Of a stretch of 64,000 bases of DNA, positions 26,797 to 35,755 are shown piece by piece. Origin of the DNA: Pseudomonas putida S13.1.2 (lineage in GTDB: Bacteria > Pseudomonadota > Gammaproteobacteria > Pseudomonadales > Pseudomonadaceae). The notes beneath the pieces were generated by a model. That model saw nothing but the letters and a program-made list of their open reading frames with translations, was not told the DNA's origin and made no database searches. Position numbers and translations under genes: made by a program. The stretch is taken from contig NZ_CP010979.1 in the NCBI RefSeq assembly GCF_000498395.2, positions 5,800,501 to 5,864,500 on the forward strand. Reading direction: 5' to 3'. Positions within the stretch are counted from its first letter, which is position 1. The number at the start of each line of letters is the position of its first letter.

Positions 26797-28914
26797 ATGA
26801 AAGCCCCCCTGATCAAAGACATGGAAACCGCTGTAGCCGGTGTGCTCAAGATCTCAGCCGAGCTGAAGACTCGTAGCAACCCACGCCCAGCCTTGGTCTC
26901 GATCCTCCGCAAACTGCGCATCGCCCGCGAGCTCTCTTCGGTCTACTACATCTGCGTAGCCGGCAGCCAAAGTGCCGGCAAAACCCGTCTGCTCCGCGAA
27001 CTCTACAACCTGGGCGAGGGCTGGCTTGCAGACAACCAGGGTCGCGGCGAGCGTATCCCGGTGTTCATCCTCGAAAAGGACTGCGACATCCCCTACGCCG
27101 TAGTCGTCAAGTACGACGCCCAAGGCAACGAGCAAGAAGAAGAAATTTCCCAGGAGGCGTTCAGAGCGCTGATCAGCGGCTACGACAACTCCGGCGACCT
27201 CGACTGCCTGTTCCCCAAGCTCTACGTGCCACGCCGCTACTTCGATGGCCAGCGTTGCGGCTTCGTACTGCTCCCAGGCTACGAAATGCTGAATCCGGAA
27301 AACGTCGAGTGGCAGGGCCTCATGCGCCACACCCTGGTGCATTCCTTGGGCAGCATCCTGGTCACCGACCGCACCCGCGTCGCCGACAACAGCCAGAAGC
27401 AGATTCTCAACGATCTGGTCGCCCGTTACTTCCCCGATCGCAAACCCGCCATCGCAGTCACCAAGACCGAAACGCTTACTTCTGAGCAAATAGATGAACT
27501 GGCCGGCACCGTGTCCGAAGTTTTCCAGATCCGCTCCGACGAGCAAGACCGTGTGATCTTCACCGGCGTCGGCGACGAAGCCTACCGCTCTGCCTGGACC
27601 AACCAACTCATCCATGTCATCAACAAATATGCGCTGTCTGCAGGCGGCTCGGACGCAGGTCGTCTGCGGGAACTGGAGAAGCTGCTGGACACGGAACTGG
27701 CAACGGTCAAGGCTGCGCTGGAAAGTGAGCTGGACGCGCAGAGCATCAGTGAACACCTGACCGAGCGCCAGGCCGAGCGGATGCGAGAGGTGTTCACCAC
27801 GGCATCAGAGCGCTACCGGAACCGTTATGCCAAACGGCTTCGCGAGCACACCATGAATTACCTTGGACAGGTCAAGGAAATCGCTGAGGAACGATATAAC
27901 AAGGAAGAGGAGACGATCACTAACAAGCTCCGGCACGCAGCGAACTTCCTTACCTTGCAGTCTGGTCAAAACGAGACCCGCTTCAGGTCAAGAATCATCG
28001 ACTGCTGGTGTAACGGCACCAGTACCCTGCAATCACCGCTGGAATCCGATTACCTGGCCATCTCGGACATGTCTTCTAAAGAGCTGGGCATTCAGGAAAT
28101 CAAATCCACGGAGCTCGCTGCGATCAAGCACGAGGGCCTGAACAAACTGCTGGGTTACGAGGGGGCCTCTCTCGAAGTTCTTGCGGTGGGTACCCAGGAG
28201 CTGCAGCATGATCTGCGCCTGCTGCTTTCCAAGGGTAGTACTACCACCAATGACGTCGAGCGATTCAAAGCGAAGCATGTCGAAGAGGTGCTGAAGGCGC
28301 TGCCCGCGATGACCATGGAATACTTCCGCCTCAACCAGGCAGTTGCCATCCGTACTCCTGAGTTGGCCCGCACCGAACTGGAAGCCTTCGACTTCGGCAA
28401 GCTTGCCTCGTCTATTCAGCAAGACCTCCCAAAGGTCACGGCATCGGCCAAACCGCTGCTCAATACCCTGGCGGCAATCCTCGCAGTGGACGTAGTCATT
28501 GACGGCTCCATCGACACCATCCCGGCCATCGCGGGCACGCTGACGGGCGGCCAGACCGCTGCTGCTTCGCTGGGCGCATCGTTGTCCATGGCTGCAGCCG
28601 GTGCGATCACTTTGGGCTTCATCGCCTACCGTGGTGCCACAGAAATTCAGCGCTACGACGCTGCGCGCAAAGGCTTCATCGCCGAAAGCCTCAACCAGTT
28701 CGCCGAGGCCCATATCAAGAAGGGCCTGGAGCTCTACGACGACCTGATGGAAACCCTCGAGGAGCGCCTGGTGCGCAACCTGCGGGTGGCCTATGGCCTG
28801 GGCGCCGACCTCACGGTAAAAGACGCACTGGCGCGTGGGTTGACGCGCCTGGAGCACGCTCGGGTGAACATGGTCAAAGCCATTGATGATGCGCAAAGCC
28901 GCCATGTGGCTTGA
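26797..28914 (+). CDS. Dynamin-like GTPase, first of pair
   Basis: 705-aa large GTPase-like protein, first gene of a five-gene cassette. The P-loop GSQSAGKT is at about 56-63. The expected DxPG switch II motif is replaced by LLPG (about 157-160). 'AIAVTKTE' at about 219-226 could serve as the N/TKxD guanine motif. Helical, Glu-rich stretches follow (about 270-420). Residues about 550-610 form a hydrophobic, Gly/Ala-rich region (LNTLAAILAVDVVIDGS, ASLGASLSMAAAGAITLGF) fit for membrane insertion, as in bacterial dynamin-like paddles. This suggests a membrane-remodelling protein that may need its partner downstream for GTP hydrolysis. Family placement is by layout rather than by a close match. 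Confidence 0.7.
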   Translation: MKAPLIKDMETAVAGVLKISAELKTRSNPRPALVSILRKLRIARELSSVYYICVAGSQSAGKTRLLRELYNLGEGWLADNQGRGERIPVFILEKDCDIPYAVVVKYDAQGNEQEEEISQEAFRALISGYDNSGDLDCLFPKLYVPRRYFDGQRCGFVLLPGYEMLNPENVEWQGLMRHTLVHSLGSILVTDRTRVADNSQKQILNDLVARYFPDRKPAIAVTKTETLTSEQIDELAGTVSEVFQIRSDEQDRVIFTGVGDEAYRSAWTNQLIHVINKYALSAGGSDAGRLRELEKLLDTELATVKAALESELDAQSISEHLTERQAERMREVFTTASERYRNRYAKRLREHTMNYLGQVKEIAEERYNKEEETITNKLRHAANFLTLQSGQNETRFRSRIIDCWCNGTSTLQSPLESDYLAISDMSSKELGIQEIKSTELAAIKHEGLNKLLGYEGASLEVLAVGTQELQHDLRLLLSKGSTTTNDVERFKAKHVEEVLKALPAMTMEYFRLNQAVAIRTPELARTELEAFDFGKLASSIQQDLPKVTASAKPLLNTLAAILAVDVVIDGSIDTIPAIAGTLTGGQTAAASLGASLSMAAAGAITLGFIAYRGATEIQRYDAARKGFIAESLNQFAEAHIKKGLELYDDLMETLEERLVRNLRVAYGLGADLTVKDALARGLTRLEHARVNMVKAIDDAQSRHVA

Positions 28915-30757
28915 GAAGTACAGCAACCGCTATCGCTGGGCCTATGACGCGTATCAGCGCTTCATCGACGAGGTAGACCCAAGCCTGGCTGGAGACTTCA
29001 ACCGCTCCAGCCATGTGACGGTCGCCGTCTATGGTGCGACCCAGGTCGGCAAGACCACGCTGATTCTGGACTTGCTGGGCGTGACCGGCGAGGCGTTGGA
29101 ACGGGCTTCCAGCGTATTGCGGGGCGACCAGCGTATGGGCAAGTCTTCGACGGCCTGTGCGATTCGTTACGGCCGTTCGAAGGATGATTACTGGTACATC
29201 GGCGACAACAGTGGTGCGCTGGATGATGAAGCCGCGAAGGTGCAGTTTTCCGCGATACGCACCGAGCTGGAGGAAGGTAGAGCACATTCCGTGGACGTGT
29301 TGTCCGTGCGGCTACCATCGATGTTCTTCGAGCAAGGAGGAGGGGATGCGCTGAGCCTGGATTTGCGCATTCTCGATATCCCGGGTATCAATGCGGTCAA
29401 CGAGGCCGAGCAGGCCCAGGTCGCGCGGGTGGCGGAGAAGTATGTGGCCACGGCCGATCTGATCTTGCTGGTCGGGCGTGCGGATGACCTGGGCTTCCTT
29501 CATCCCAACAAGCTCAAGTTGGCGGCATTGGGAGACTGGATGCTGCAGCCCAACCGCTATCGAGTGGTGCTCTCCTATACGTTCTCGCCTGCCAGCTTCA
29601 AGACCTGGTTCGGCCAGGACGAGCGAACGCTTCAGCAGGTCAGGGCCAAGCTCTACCAGGAACTGGGTACCCATGACTACAAACCGCCCAAGTCGGTCGA
29701 GGCGATGTTGTACCCACTGGAGTTCGGCGATTCGCTGCGAAGCCTGGGGGCAACGCCTGAGTATCATCAAGCGGCCGTTACATTGATCCAGCAATTACGA
29801 CGCGAGCTATTGGCAAGCATCACCGAGTCGGCCAGCCCCTACGGTCGGCTCGCGTCCGCGTTCAAGATGAAAACCTTGATAGATGCCAGACTTGAGCGAG
29901 AGCAGCTTCATTACGAGGCGCACAGTAAAGAGCTGGAATGCGATCTACAGCATGCACTGCATGCGCTGGAGCAGGCTGAGGGGTTATTGAGTGGCTGTCA
30001 GGAAGAAAGCGGCACGCTCGATCATCACAGGCGTCGCCTGCACCGTTACCTGAAACTGTATAAGGGTAGTGATGTTCGTGGCTTTTTTGCTCAGCCTCTG
30101 CCGAGTACTACCGAATCAGTCAGTGCTCTGAAGTTGGTTGCCATGCAGTTCGAAAACGGTATCCAGGCGAAATGGAAGGCAATGTGCGAACGTCACGTCC
30201 ATCGGCAGGCCCATGTTCGGCTGGCTGAGCTCTCGCCACCCGCAACCAGTGCGCTGAGCAGCTTCTATCAGAAGATGAACGGGTATCTCACCGATGGTTA
30301 CTGGTGGTCCAGCGAGAACTTCCGTTCTGACCGGAGCATGCTTCATGGGGCCGCCGTGAAGGTGGTTGATGCCTATGCCGAAGCCGCAACCTTGGAAATT
30401 CAAAAGTACTTCGAGCATCAGGTGAGTGGCCTGAAGCGTAAGTATTCGGAGTACGAACGGCGGCTTGACGTCTTGAAAAGAGCCGTCGCAGAGCGCCAGC
30501 AAGCGGTGGAGGGCATACAAGGCAAGCGTTATCACCTTGAACAGGCCCACGCGCAATTCAAGGCCCGCATGCAGTTCAGCATGGACCACTCGCACAAGTT
30601 CGAACAATACATCCTCGAAGCTTTCAAGGCCGAGCTCGATCGTGTCAGGGAAGCCATCCGCCGTCCGCTCAGTGCGCTGGAACAGATCTACGACATGTTC
30701 TACCTGCATGTACTGCTGGGCGAACTAGACAAAATGCAGGAAGGGAAGAAGTTCTGA
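28886..30757 (+). CDS. Dynamin-like GTPase, second of pair
   Basis: About 623-aa GTPase. The P-loop GATQVGKTT is at about 50-58 and the switch II motif LDIPG at about 163-167; 'DLILLVGRADDLGF' follows. The C-terminal half is mostly helical, with coiled-coil stretches at about 325-370 and 490-540, but no clear membrane segment. The start is uncertain: ATGs at 28886, 28889 and 28904 all lie inside the end of the preceding gene, so the two are translationally coupled. Paired, unequal GTPases next to each other are typical of bacterial dynamin-like systems such as LeoABC/Eleos and DynA relatives, where two subunits assemble on membranes. Identity with any of these is not shown. Confidence 0.72.
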   Translation: MMRKAAMWLEKYSNRYRWAYDAYQRFIDEVDPSLAGDFNRSSHVTVAVYGATQVGKTTLILDLLGVTGEALERASSVLRGDQRMGKSSTACAIRYGRSKDDYWYIGDNSGALDDEAAKVQFSAIRTELEEGRAHSVDVLSVRLPSMFFEQGGGDALSLDLRILDIPGINAVNEAEQAQVARVAEKYVATADLILLVGRADDLGFLHPNKLKLAALGDWMLQPNRYRVVLSYTFSPASFKTWFGQDERTLQQVRAKLYQELGTHDYKPPKSVEAMLYPLEFGDSLRSLGATPEYHQAAVTLIQQLRRELLASITESASPYGRLASAFKMKTLIDARLEREQLHYEAHSKELECDLQHALHALEQAEGLLSGCQEESGTLDHHRRRLHRYLKLYKGSDVRGFFAQPLPSTTESVSALKLVAMQFENGIQAKWKAMCERHVHRQAHVRLAELSPPATSALSSFYQKMNGYLTDGYWWSSENFRSDRSMLHGAAVKVVDAYAEAATLEIQKYFEHQVSGLKRKYSEYERRLDVLKRAVAERQQAVEGIQGKRYHLEQAHAQFKARMQFSMDHSHKFEQYILEAFKAELDRVREAIRRPLSALEQIYDMFYLHVLLGELDKMQEGKKF

Positions 30758-31392
30758 TGGAACGATCCGATTTGGATATCGAAATCGCAGCCGCTGATCA
30801 AGAGCTGTCAGCGCTGCTGGAAAAGCACATCAATGTCCCGGTGAAACGGAGCATTGAAGAGGTGAGCGGCGGCCTGTCGCTCACGCTCAAGGGAGACTTC
30901 GAGGCCTGTGTTCTCAGCTTGCGGTCGGAGCTGAAAAAGCTGAACAGTGCCTTCGAAGAGTTGGGTGATGATCTTGGCAGTGTTCACAAGGTGTCCAAGC
31001 GCGTCGAGACATCGGTTCAGCAGGCTGAGGGGGCGCAAGACAGCCGGTTCGAGAGGGCTGGCGCGCAGGTTGCCGAAAGCACTCGTCAAATTTCCGAAGG
31101 GATCGCCGGTGTAGAGGAGCGCCTGAGCAAGCTCGGCGCAGCACAACTGCATCACCTGAACACCGCGCTGAAAACTTTGGCCGCAGACTTTCAAGCTCAG
31201 CGCGCTGAAAGCCGCGATGATCAACAGAAGTCGTTGGTCAAACTGGATGAGATCGCGTCAGCGATTGCAGCGCAGCAGACTGAGGCGCAGGCGACGAATG
31301 TTGTATCCAGGCGGCGCTTCATCTGGACGTGCGTGGGGCTTGCGGTGAACTTTGGAGTGCTTGTAGCACTTTTGGCGAAGGCGTTCCTGTAG
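30757..31392 (+). CDS. Tail-anchored coiled-coil protein
   Basis: 211-aa protein. Residues about 45-175 are helical with heptad-like patterns (SLRSELKKLNSAFEELGDDL, SKRVETSVQQAEGAQDSRFE). One membrane helix closes the chain (FIWTCVGLAVNFGVLVALLA, about 187-206), followed by only a few residues. This is the layout of a tail-anchored adaptor that could recruit the two GTPases to the inner membrane. Its ATG overlaps the previous stop by one base (TGATG). No family recognised. Confidence 0.65.
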   Translation: MERSDLDIEIAAADQELSALLEKHINVPVKRSIEEVSGGLSLTLKGDFEACVLSLRSELKKLNSAFEELGDDLGSVHKVSKRVETSVQQAEGAQDSRFERAGAQVAESTRQISEGIAGVEERLSKLGAAQLHHLNTALKTLAADFQAQRAESRDDQQKSLVKLDEIASAIAAQQTEAQATNVVSRRRFIWTCVGLAVNFGVLVALLAKAFL

Positions 31393-31486
31393 AAGCTTCA
31401 CAGGTGCCCGGCACAGTCGCGGCACCGGTGCATTGCAGTCGGATCGTCACCTTTCCTCTTCTTGAACCGGTCAAGGACAGCCCGTC

Positions 31487-32740
31487 GTGAGTTCCTCAAA
31501 CGTACTTTCTTCCCCTGATGCTACTGCGCAACGGCTCGTAGACGAAGACGAACAAGCGCGCCAAGCTGACCTGCTTGGCCAGGTCGCCTTCGCTGATACA
31601 GCCAGCGCACCTAAGGCGGCTGCGGTCATCTGGAGCTTCATCCGATCCTACGACCAGCATCACAGCGAGATGTCACTGGATCAATGGCTCACCCAGGAAT
31701 TCAACAAGTATCCGCATCTGTGGCAAGGCAACGCCGAAGTCGAGACTGTCGCGCGCTCGTTGATCAACTCCATCTCGCGCACCAACCAGCACAAAGCGTC
31801 ATTGCAACGAAACCTCGCCAGGGGAAAGAGCGCGGTCAATTGGTTGGCCAGAGAGCTGGAACAGGATGCTCAGAACAATCCCGAGTTGAACCTGAGCGAG
31901 TACGCGAGCCAGGTGCAGGGGATGCTGGCGTCAGCCAATGTGTCGCTGGCGCAGACGCTCGAGCCGGGTGTGCGTCATTCCACAGTGTCTGGCGATATGA
32001 CCCATGCACCTTCGTCGATTCTTGCCGAAACCCAGGTGACCAATTGGGACGAAACATCCCGCTTGGAGATTTCCAAAGAGATCAACAAGCAAGCGCTGTT
32101 GAATGCAGCCCTGAACGCGTCGTATCACGGCGCGCGAATTCTCGGACAACGCACCTGGAATTGGCTGCGTGGTGAAGAAAACGAACCTGCCAGCGCGGCA
32201 ATGCAGGCGTTTTTCGATAGCTCGCTGAAGTCGGCCGACCATGTTGGTGCACAGGTTGCAGTTTCTGGCGGGGTGATGGTCGCAGCAAAAAGCGGCTGGT
32301 TGAGCTTTTTCAATGGCACGTCCGCCGAGGAGGTCGCGACCACGACTTACGTTGGCCTGGAACGGGCCAAAGCCCTGTACAAGCTCGGGGAAGGCGAAAT
32401 TCTTGCGGATACCGCGATTAACGCAATCGAGCACACAACGATGGTGGCTGCCCGCTCATTGGCTCAGGTTGTGGAACAGAAAGGCGCTGAACTGGGAGCT
32501 CAGTGGGGGGCTACTTTGGGCGCTGTGTTCGGTCCCGGTGGTACGGCTATCGGTGGCGTTGTGGGTGGTGTCGTTGGCCGTGCGGCAGGGAGAGCCGTCG
32601 GTACACTCATCGAACAGGGCGGACGGAAGGTTGTCGAGGTTGCTAGGAAGGTGGTTCGCAGCGTGGTGAGTACAGTCAAGGAAGTGGGAGCGAAGGTTGT
32701 TGGCGGCGCGATAAAACTCTTCACATCGCTGTTTGATTGA
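31487..32740 (+). CDS. Glycine-zipper protein of GTPase cassette
   Basis: 417-aa protein of unknown family starting at GTG 31487 (MSSSNVLSSP). The N-terminal 200 residues are soluble and helical. The last 90 residues contain a strong glycine zipper (GAQWGATLGAVFGPGGTAIG then VVGGVVGRAAGRAVG, about 340-375) and a basic amphipathic tail ending KLFTSLFD. Such C-termini are seen in membrane-inserting or pore-forming effectors, so this is the best effector candidate in the cassette. That is inference only. It lies 94 bases after the tail-anchored gene and 9 bases before the AAA+ gene. Confidence 0.6.
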   Translation: MSSSNVLSSPDATAQRLVDEDEQARQADLLGQVAFADTASAPKAAAVIWSFIRSYDQHHSEMSLDQWLTQEFNKYPHLWQGNAEVETVARSLINSISRTNQHKASLQRNLARGKSAVNWLARELEQDAQNNPELNLSEYASQVQGMLASANVSLAQTLEPGVRHSTVSGDMTHAPSSILAETQVTNWDETSRLEISKEINKQALLNAALNASYHGARILGQRTWNWLRGEENEPASAAMQAFFDSSLKSADHVGAQVAVSGGVMVAAKSGWLSFFNGTSAEEVATTTYVGLERAKALYKLGEGEILADTAINAIEHTTMVAARSLAQVVEQKGAELGAQWGATLGAVFGPGGTAIGGVVGGVVGRAAGRAVGTLIEQGGRKVVEVARKVVRSVVSTVKEVGAKVVGGAIKLFTSLFD

Positions 32741-32749
32741 GGCTGAGTG

Positions 32750-35104
32750 ATGACCGATAAAAAGGCTTTCGAAACCCAGTTGGAAGAGCATTTCCTCGCT
32801 GGGGCTCCCGCCATTTACATTCAATCGGCCGAAGAAGCACGTGTCGATCAGTTGCTGCTGGGGCTCAAGGAAAAGGCCAGCCTCAAGCGCATCCACGAAT
32901 GGAACCTTGGCTATGGTTGGGTGGATGTCGACAACAAGCTCCCGCTGAGTAACCTCGATTCAAGTAAAACGGAGCTCGAGCACGCTCTGTTGGCGTTGTT
33001 GGACGTGGATCTGGAAGAGACGTTGATCGTCATTAAAGGTGCTCGGCTGGCCCTGGAGAACAATACGCTTGCGGTGGCCCGGCTCAAACAGTTGTTGAAT
33101 TCGATCGAGCGCAACTATGCAGGCGAGTGTTCGGTCATTCTGGTCTCGGAAGCGGTGTGCATCCCCGCGTCGATCGAGGCCCAGGTTACGTTGCTGCCGT
33201 TGCCTCTACCGAGCCGCACTGAAATCAAAGCGATGCTGGCCGAGGCTGAGTCTCGCGGACTGCTCACCATTCCGGATCACCTGAGTGACCTGGCCGTTTC
33301 TGGCCTGAGCGGGCTGACCTCCAGCGAAATGGCTCAGCTACTGAGGATGGTTGCGCGCCAGGCCCAGACCATCGATGAGCAGTCGTTGAATACAATCCTC
33401 CACGAGAAAGAGCAGATCATCGTCAAGAGCGGTGTGCTGGAGATGGTGCGGGTCGATGTCGGGGTCAGCGATATCGGTGGCCTGGAAAACCTGAAGCAAT
33501 GGCTTGAGCAACGTTCGACCATTATCCGACGCCTGGACGAGGCAACGAGGCAGGGCGTCAAAACGCCTAAAGGCGTGCTCATCGCAGGCATGCCTGGCTG
33601 CGGCAAATCGCTCACGGCCAAGGTGGCTGCCGGTTTGTTCCAGCTGCCGCTGTTGCGGCTGGATATCGGTTCTCTGCTGGGTAAGTACGTGGGGGAGAGC
33701 GAGCATAACATGCGGCGCGCGCTCAGCATGGCCGAGACTGTCAGCCCCTGCATTCTGTGGGTAGATGAGCTGGAGAAAGCGTTTGTAGGCATGGGTGGTG
33801 GGAATGCCTCGGAGGTGACTGCTCGTCTACTGGGCTATTTCCTGACCTGGATGCAGGAAAAGACCGGCGCCGTATTTGTCATCGCCACCGCCAACGACAT
33901 CACCGCACTACCCCCGGAATTGCTGCGCAAGGGTCGCTTTGACGAGATTTTCTATGTCGGCTTCCCCAACCCTGTGGAGCGAGAAAAAATCCTGAGCATT
34001 CATCTGGATAAATCGGGGCAGCAAGTCGCTGATCTGGAAATGGATGAGCTGGTGAATCTCTGTCGGGATTACTGCGGTGCCGATATCGAGAACTCGATCA
34101 ACGAGGCCGTAGCTAACGCCTTCATCAGCGGAGGGGCATTGACGCAGCAGCATCTGGAGGACGCTATTCAGTCCACCATTCCTTTGCGCGAAACCTTGCG
34201 CGACCAGGTCGGCAAGTACGAGGAGCTGTTCGAGAAACTGAAGCTGCGCCCGGCATCCGAGTATCAGGGGCTGAGCGTGGCGCAGATGATCAAGATGGCT
34301 GCTGACCCTAACCATGTGAAGCGGGAGGAGGTAGCCCGTAATCCTGATTGCCCTGGTGATCAGTTGGAGAAACTCTCCATGGATGCGCAGCGCAGTGTGG
34401 CGGAGGCGGTCTATGCAAATCCGCGGTGTCCTGAGCACGTGCTGTCGATTCGGCTCAACCTCGTCAAGGGTCAACCGCAGTATGATCATGGGATGTTCAA
34501 GCTGGCTTGCTTGAATGGCAATGCGCCGCAAGATCTCCTGATACGCATGATCGATGAGGATGTACTCGACGATGATTTACGTGCGTCGTTGGCGGCCTGT
34601 GTCAAAGGCGAAGACCTCCAGTTCAAGTTGGCTCGCGACCGACTTGCTTCGGTTGTTGCTGGCCTGATCTTGAATCCCTCACTACTTAGCAGTGTGAAGT
34701 CCAAGTTGCTTGAGGAAGGCAAAAGCAGTGTGAGGCAAGCGTTCGCCAAGCACCCCGGTTTGACTGAGGATGAACAGCGTTCGCTGCTCAGCAATGCGAG
34801 CCCTGCACTCAGGGGTACCCTCAGCAAAAATCCCAAGCTGTCTGCCGCCTTGCAACTGAACCTCGCCAACGATCCTGATCCGGATGTAAGAGAGAAGCTG
34901 GCAAGCAATCCTTCGTTGATCAAAGAGGCTCAGCAAATCTTGGCCGAGGACGGCAGCTATCAGGTCAAGCGAGCACTGTCAGACAATCCAGCCCTATGTC
35001 TTGATCATGAGCAAAAAATGAAGTTCAAGAAGCACATAATGGAGAACAGGCACCTGAGTGGGAGTGGAGGTGGTTTTTTCTCCAGCATTCATCGCAGTTT
35101 TTAG
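32750..35104 (+). CDS. Ycf46-like AAA+ ATPase with C-terminal LRV-like repeats
   Basis: 784-aa ATPase. The N-terminal domain (about 1-220) resembles that of Ycf46-type AAA proteins: 'AGAPAIYIQSAEEARVDQLL' then a degenerate ATPase-like fold. The AAA+ core follows 'VSDIGGLENLKQWLEQRS': Walker A GMPGCGKSLTAK (about 280-291), 'LLGKYVGESEHNMRRAL', Walker B ILWVDELEKAF, sensor 1 VFVIATANDI and the arginine-finger region LLRKGRFDEI. From about 510 to the end there are leucine-rich-variant-like repeats (AEAVYANPRCPEHVL; REKLASNPSLIKEAQQ; KRALSDNPALCLD), an extension not usual for Ycf46. The repeats may bind a partner or client. Last gene of the cassette. ATG 32750 is preferred over GTG 32747. Confidence 0.8.
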   Translation: MTDKKAFETQLEEHFLAGAPAIYIQSAEEARVDQLLLGLKEKASLKRIHEWNLGYGWVDVDNKLPLSNLDSSKTELEHALLALLDVDLEETLIVIKGARLALENNTLAVARLKQLLNSIERNYAGECSVILVSEAVCIPASIEAQVTLLPLPLPSRTEIKAMLAEAESRGLLTIPDHLSDLAVSGLSGLTSSEMAQLLRMVARQAQTIDEQSLNTILHEKEQIIVKSGVLEMVRVDVGVSDIGGLENLKQWLEQRSTIIRRLDEATRQGVKTPKGVLIAGMPGCGKSLTAKVAAGLFQLPLLRLDIGSLLGKYVGESEHNMRRALSMAETVSPCILWVDELEKAFVGMGGGNASEVTARLLGYFLTWMQEKTGAVFVIATANDITALPPELLRKGRFDEIFYVGFPNPVEREKILSIHLDKSGQQVADLEMDELVNLCRDYCGADIENSINEAVANAFISGGALTQQHLEDAIQSTIPLRETLRDQVGKYEELFEKLKLRPASEYQGLSVAQMIKMAADPNHVKREEVARNPDCPGDQLEKLSMDAQRSVAEAVYANPRCPEHVLSIRLNLVKGQPQYDHGMFKLACLNGNAPQDLLIRMIDEDVLDDDLRASLAACVKGEDLQFKLARDRLASVVAGLILNPSLLSSVKSKLLEEGKSSVRQAFAKHPGLTEDEQRSLLSNASPALRGTLSKNPKLSAALQLNLANDPDPDVREKLASNPSLIKEAQQILAEDGSYQVKRALSDNPALCLDHEQKMKFKKHIMENRHLSGSGGGFFSSIHRSF

Positions 35105-35116
35105 CAGTACCCATCC

Positions 35117-35141
35117 GTGAGCCAGGCTTGCGCTGGCTCAC
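35117..35141. terminator. Hairpin between convergent genes
   Basis: GTGAGCCAG and its reverse complement CTGGCTCAC flank a 7-base loop, 12 bases after the AAA+ stop. There is no long T-run. It probably ends or stabilises the cassette mRNA and that of the facing small gene. Confidence 0.5.
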
Positions 35142-35160
35142 GTTCACATTCCGGGATACT

Positions 35161-35406
35161 TCAGCTCTCGGGCGCCACTCCCAGCAGCATCTGAACCTGA
35201 CGCCGCAGCTGCCCCACCAGCTCACGTTCAGCGCGCAACTCGGAGCGCAGTTCATTGTTCTCGTGCTCGTGAATCCGAGCGATGCGCTGCACATCCCGAT
35301 CGTTTCTGACCACATCCCAGACCTCTCCCATCCGCGAGTGCACCAGCACGAGAACGAGCAGAGTGATGCCGCTTAGGCTCAGCAGTGCGAGCTGCAGGGT
35401 TTCCAT
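35161..35406 (-). CDS. Small membrane-anchored coiled-coil protein
   Basis: 81-aa protein. One N-terminal membrane helix (LQLALLSLSGITLLVLVLVH, about 4-23) is followed by a charged helix (NELRSELRAERELVGQLRRQ, about 50-70). No family recognised. It is transcribed toward the AAA+ gene, so it is not in the cassette operon, but its build (membrane anchor plus coiled coil) recalls the tail-anchored protein of the cassette in reverse. Confidence 0.6.
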   Translation of the reverse strand: METLQLALLSLSGITLLVLVLVHSRMGEVWDVVRNDRDVQRIARIHEHENNELRSELRAERELVGQLRRQVQMLLGVAPES

Positions 35407-35755
35407 TTATCGCTTCCTTGGGTAGTGGCTTTTTGCCGTTAAGTGAAACGATATGTCTACTATAACTACATGTCTATATTGGCTACTTGTACAGGTAAAG
35501 GATTGGTGCAGATCCCGCCCGCGCTTGACTGGCGTGTGGATAGGAGGGTGAAGGCAATATGCTATTGTGCAGGCCGCGGATGGCATGGCCTCAAGAGGGA
35601 AGCGCTCTCGCAATGGAGATTTTCGAGCGCCTGTTTGATACGTATAAATACTTTACACATCTATCGCGTGTTGATCGTAAGTGAGCAGACACGTAGGATC
35701 TCACGACACGTCATTTGCCTGGTCGCTACCCGCTGCCAATCATTCAGGGCCCTTG
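35407..35755. promoter_or_regulatory. 349-bp upstream region of WYL regulator with repeats
   Basis: AT-rich spacer between the small membrane gene and the WYL regulator. Short repeats are seen: ATGTCTA twice (from about 35453 and 35469), ATACGTAT as a palindrome near 35638, and GACACGT twice, 18 bases apart, at about 35686 and 35704. BrxR-type regulators bind palindromes near their own gene, so these are operator candidates. No gene is evident. Confidence 0.35.
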
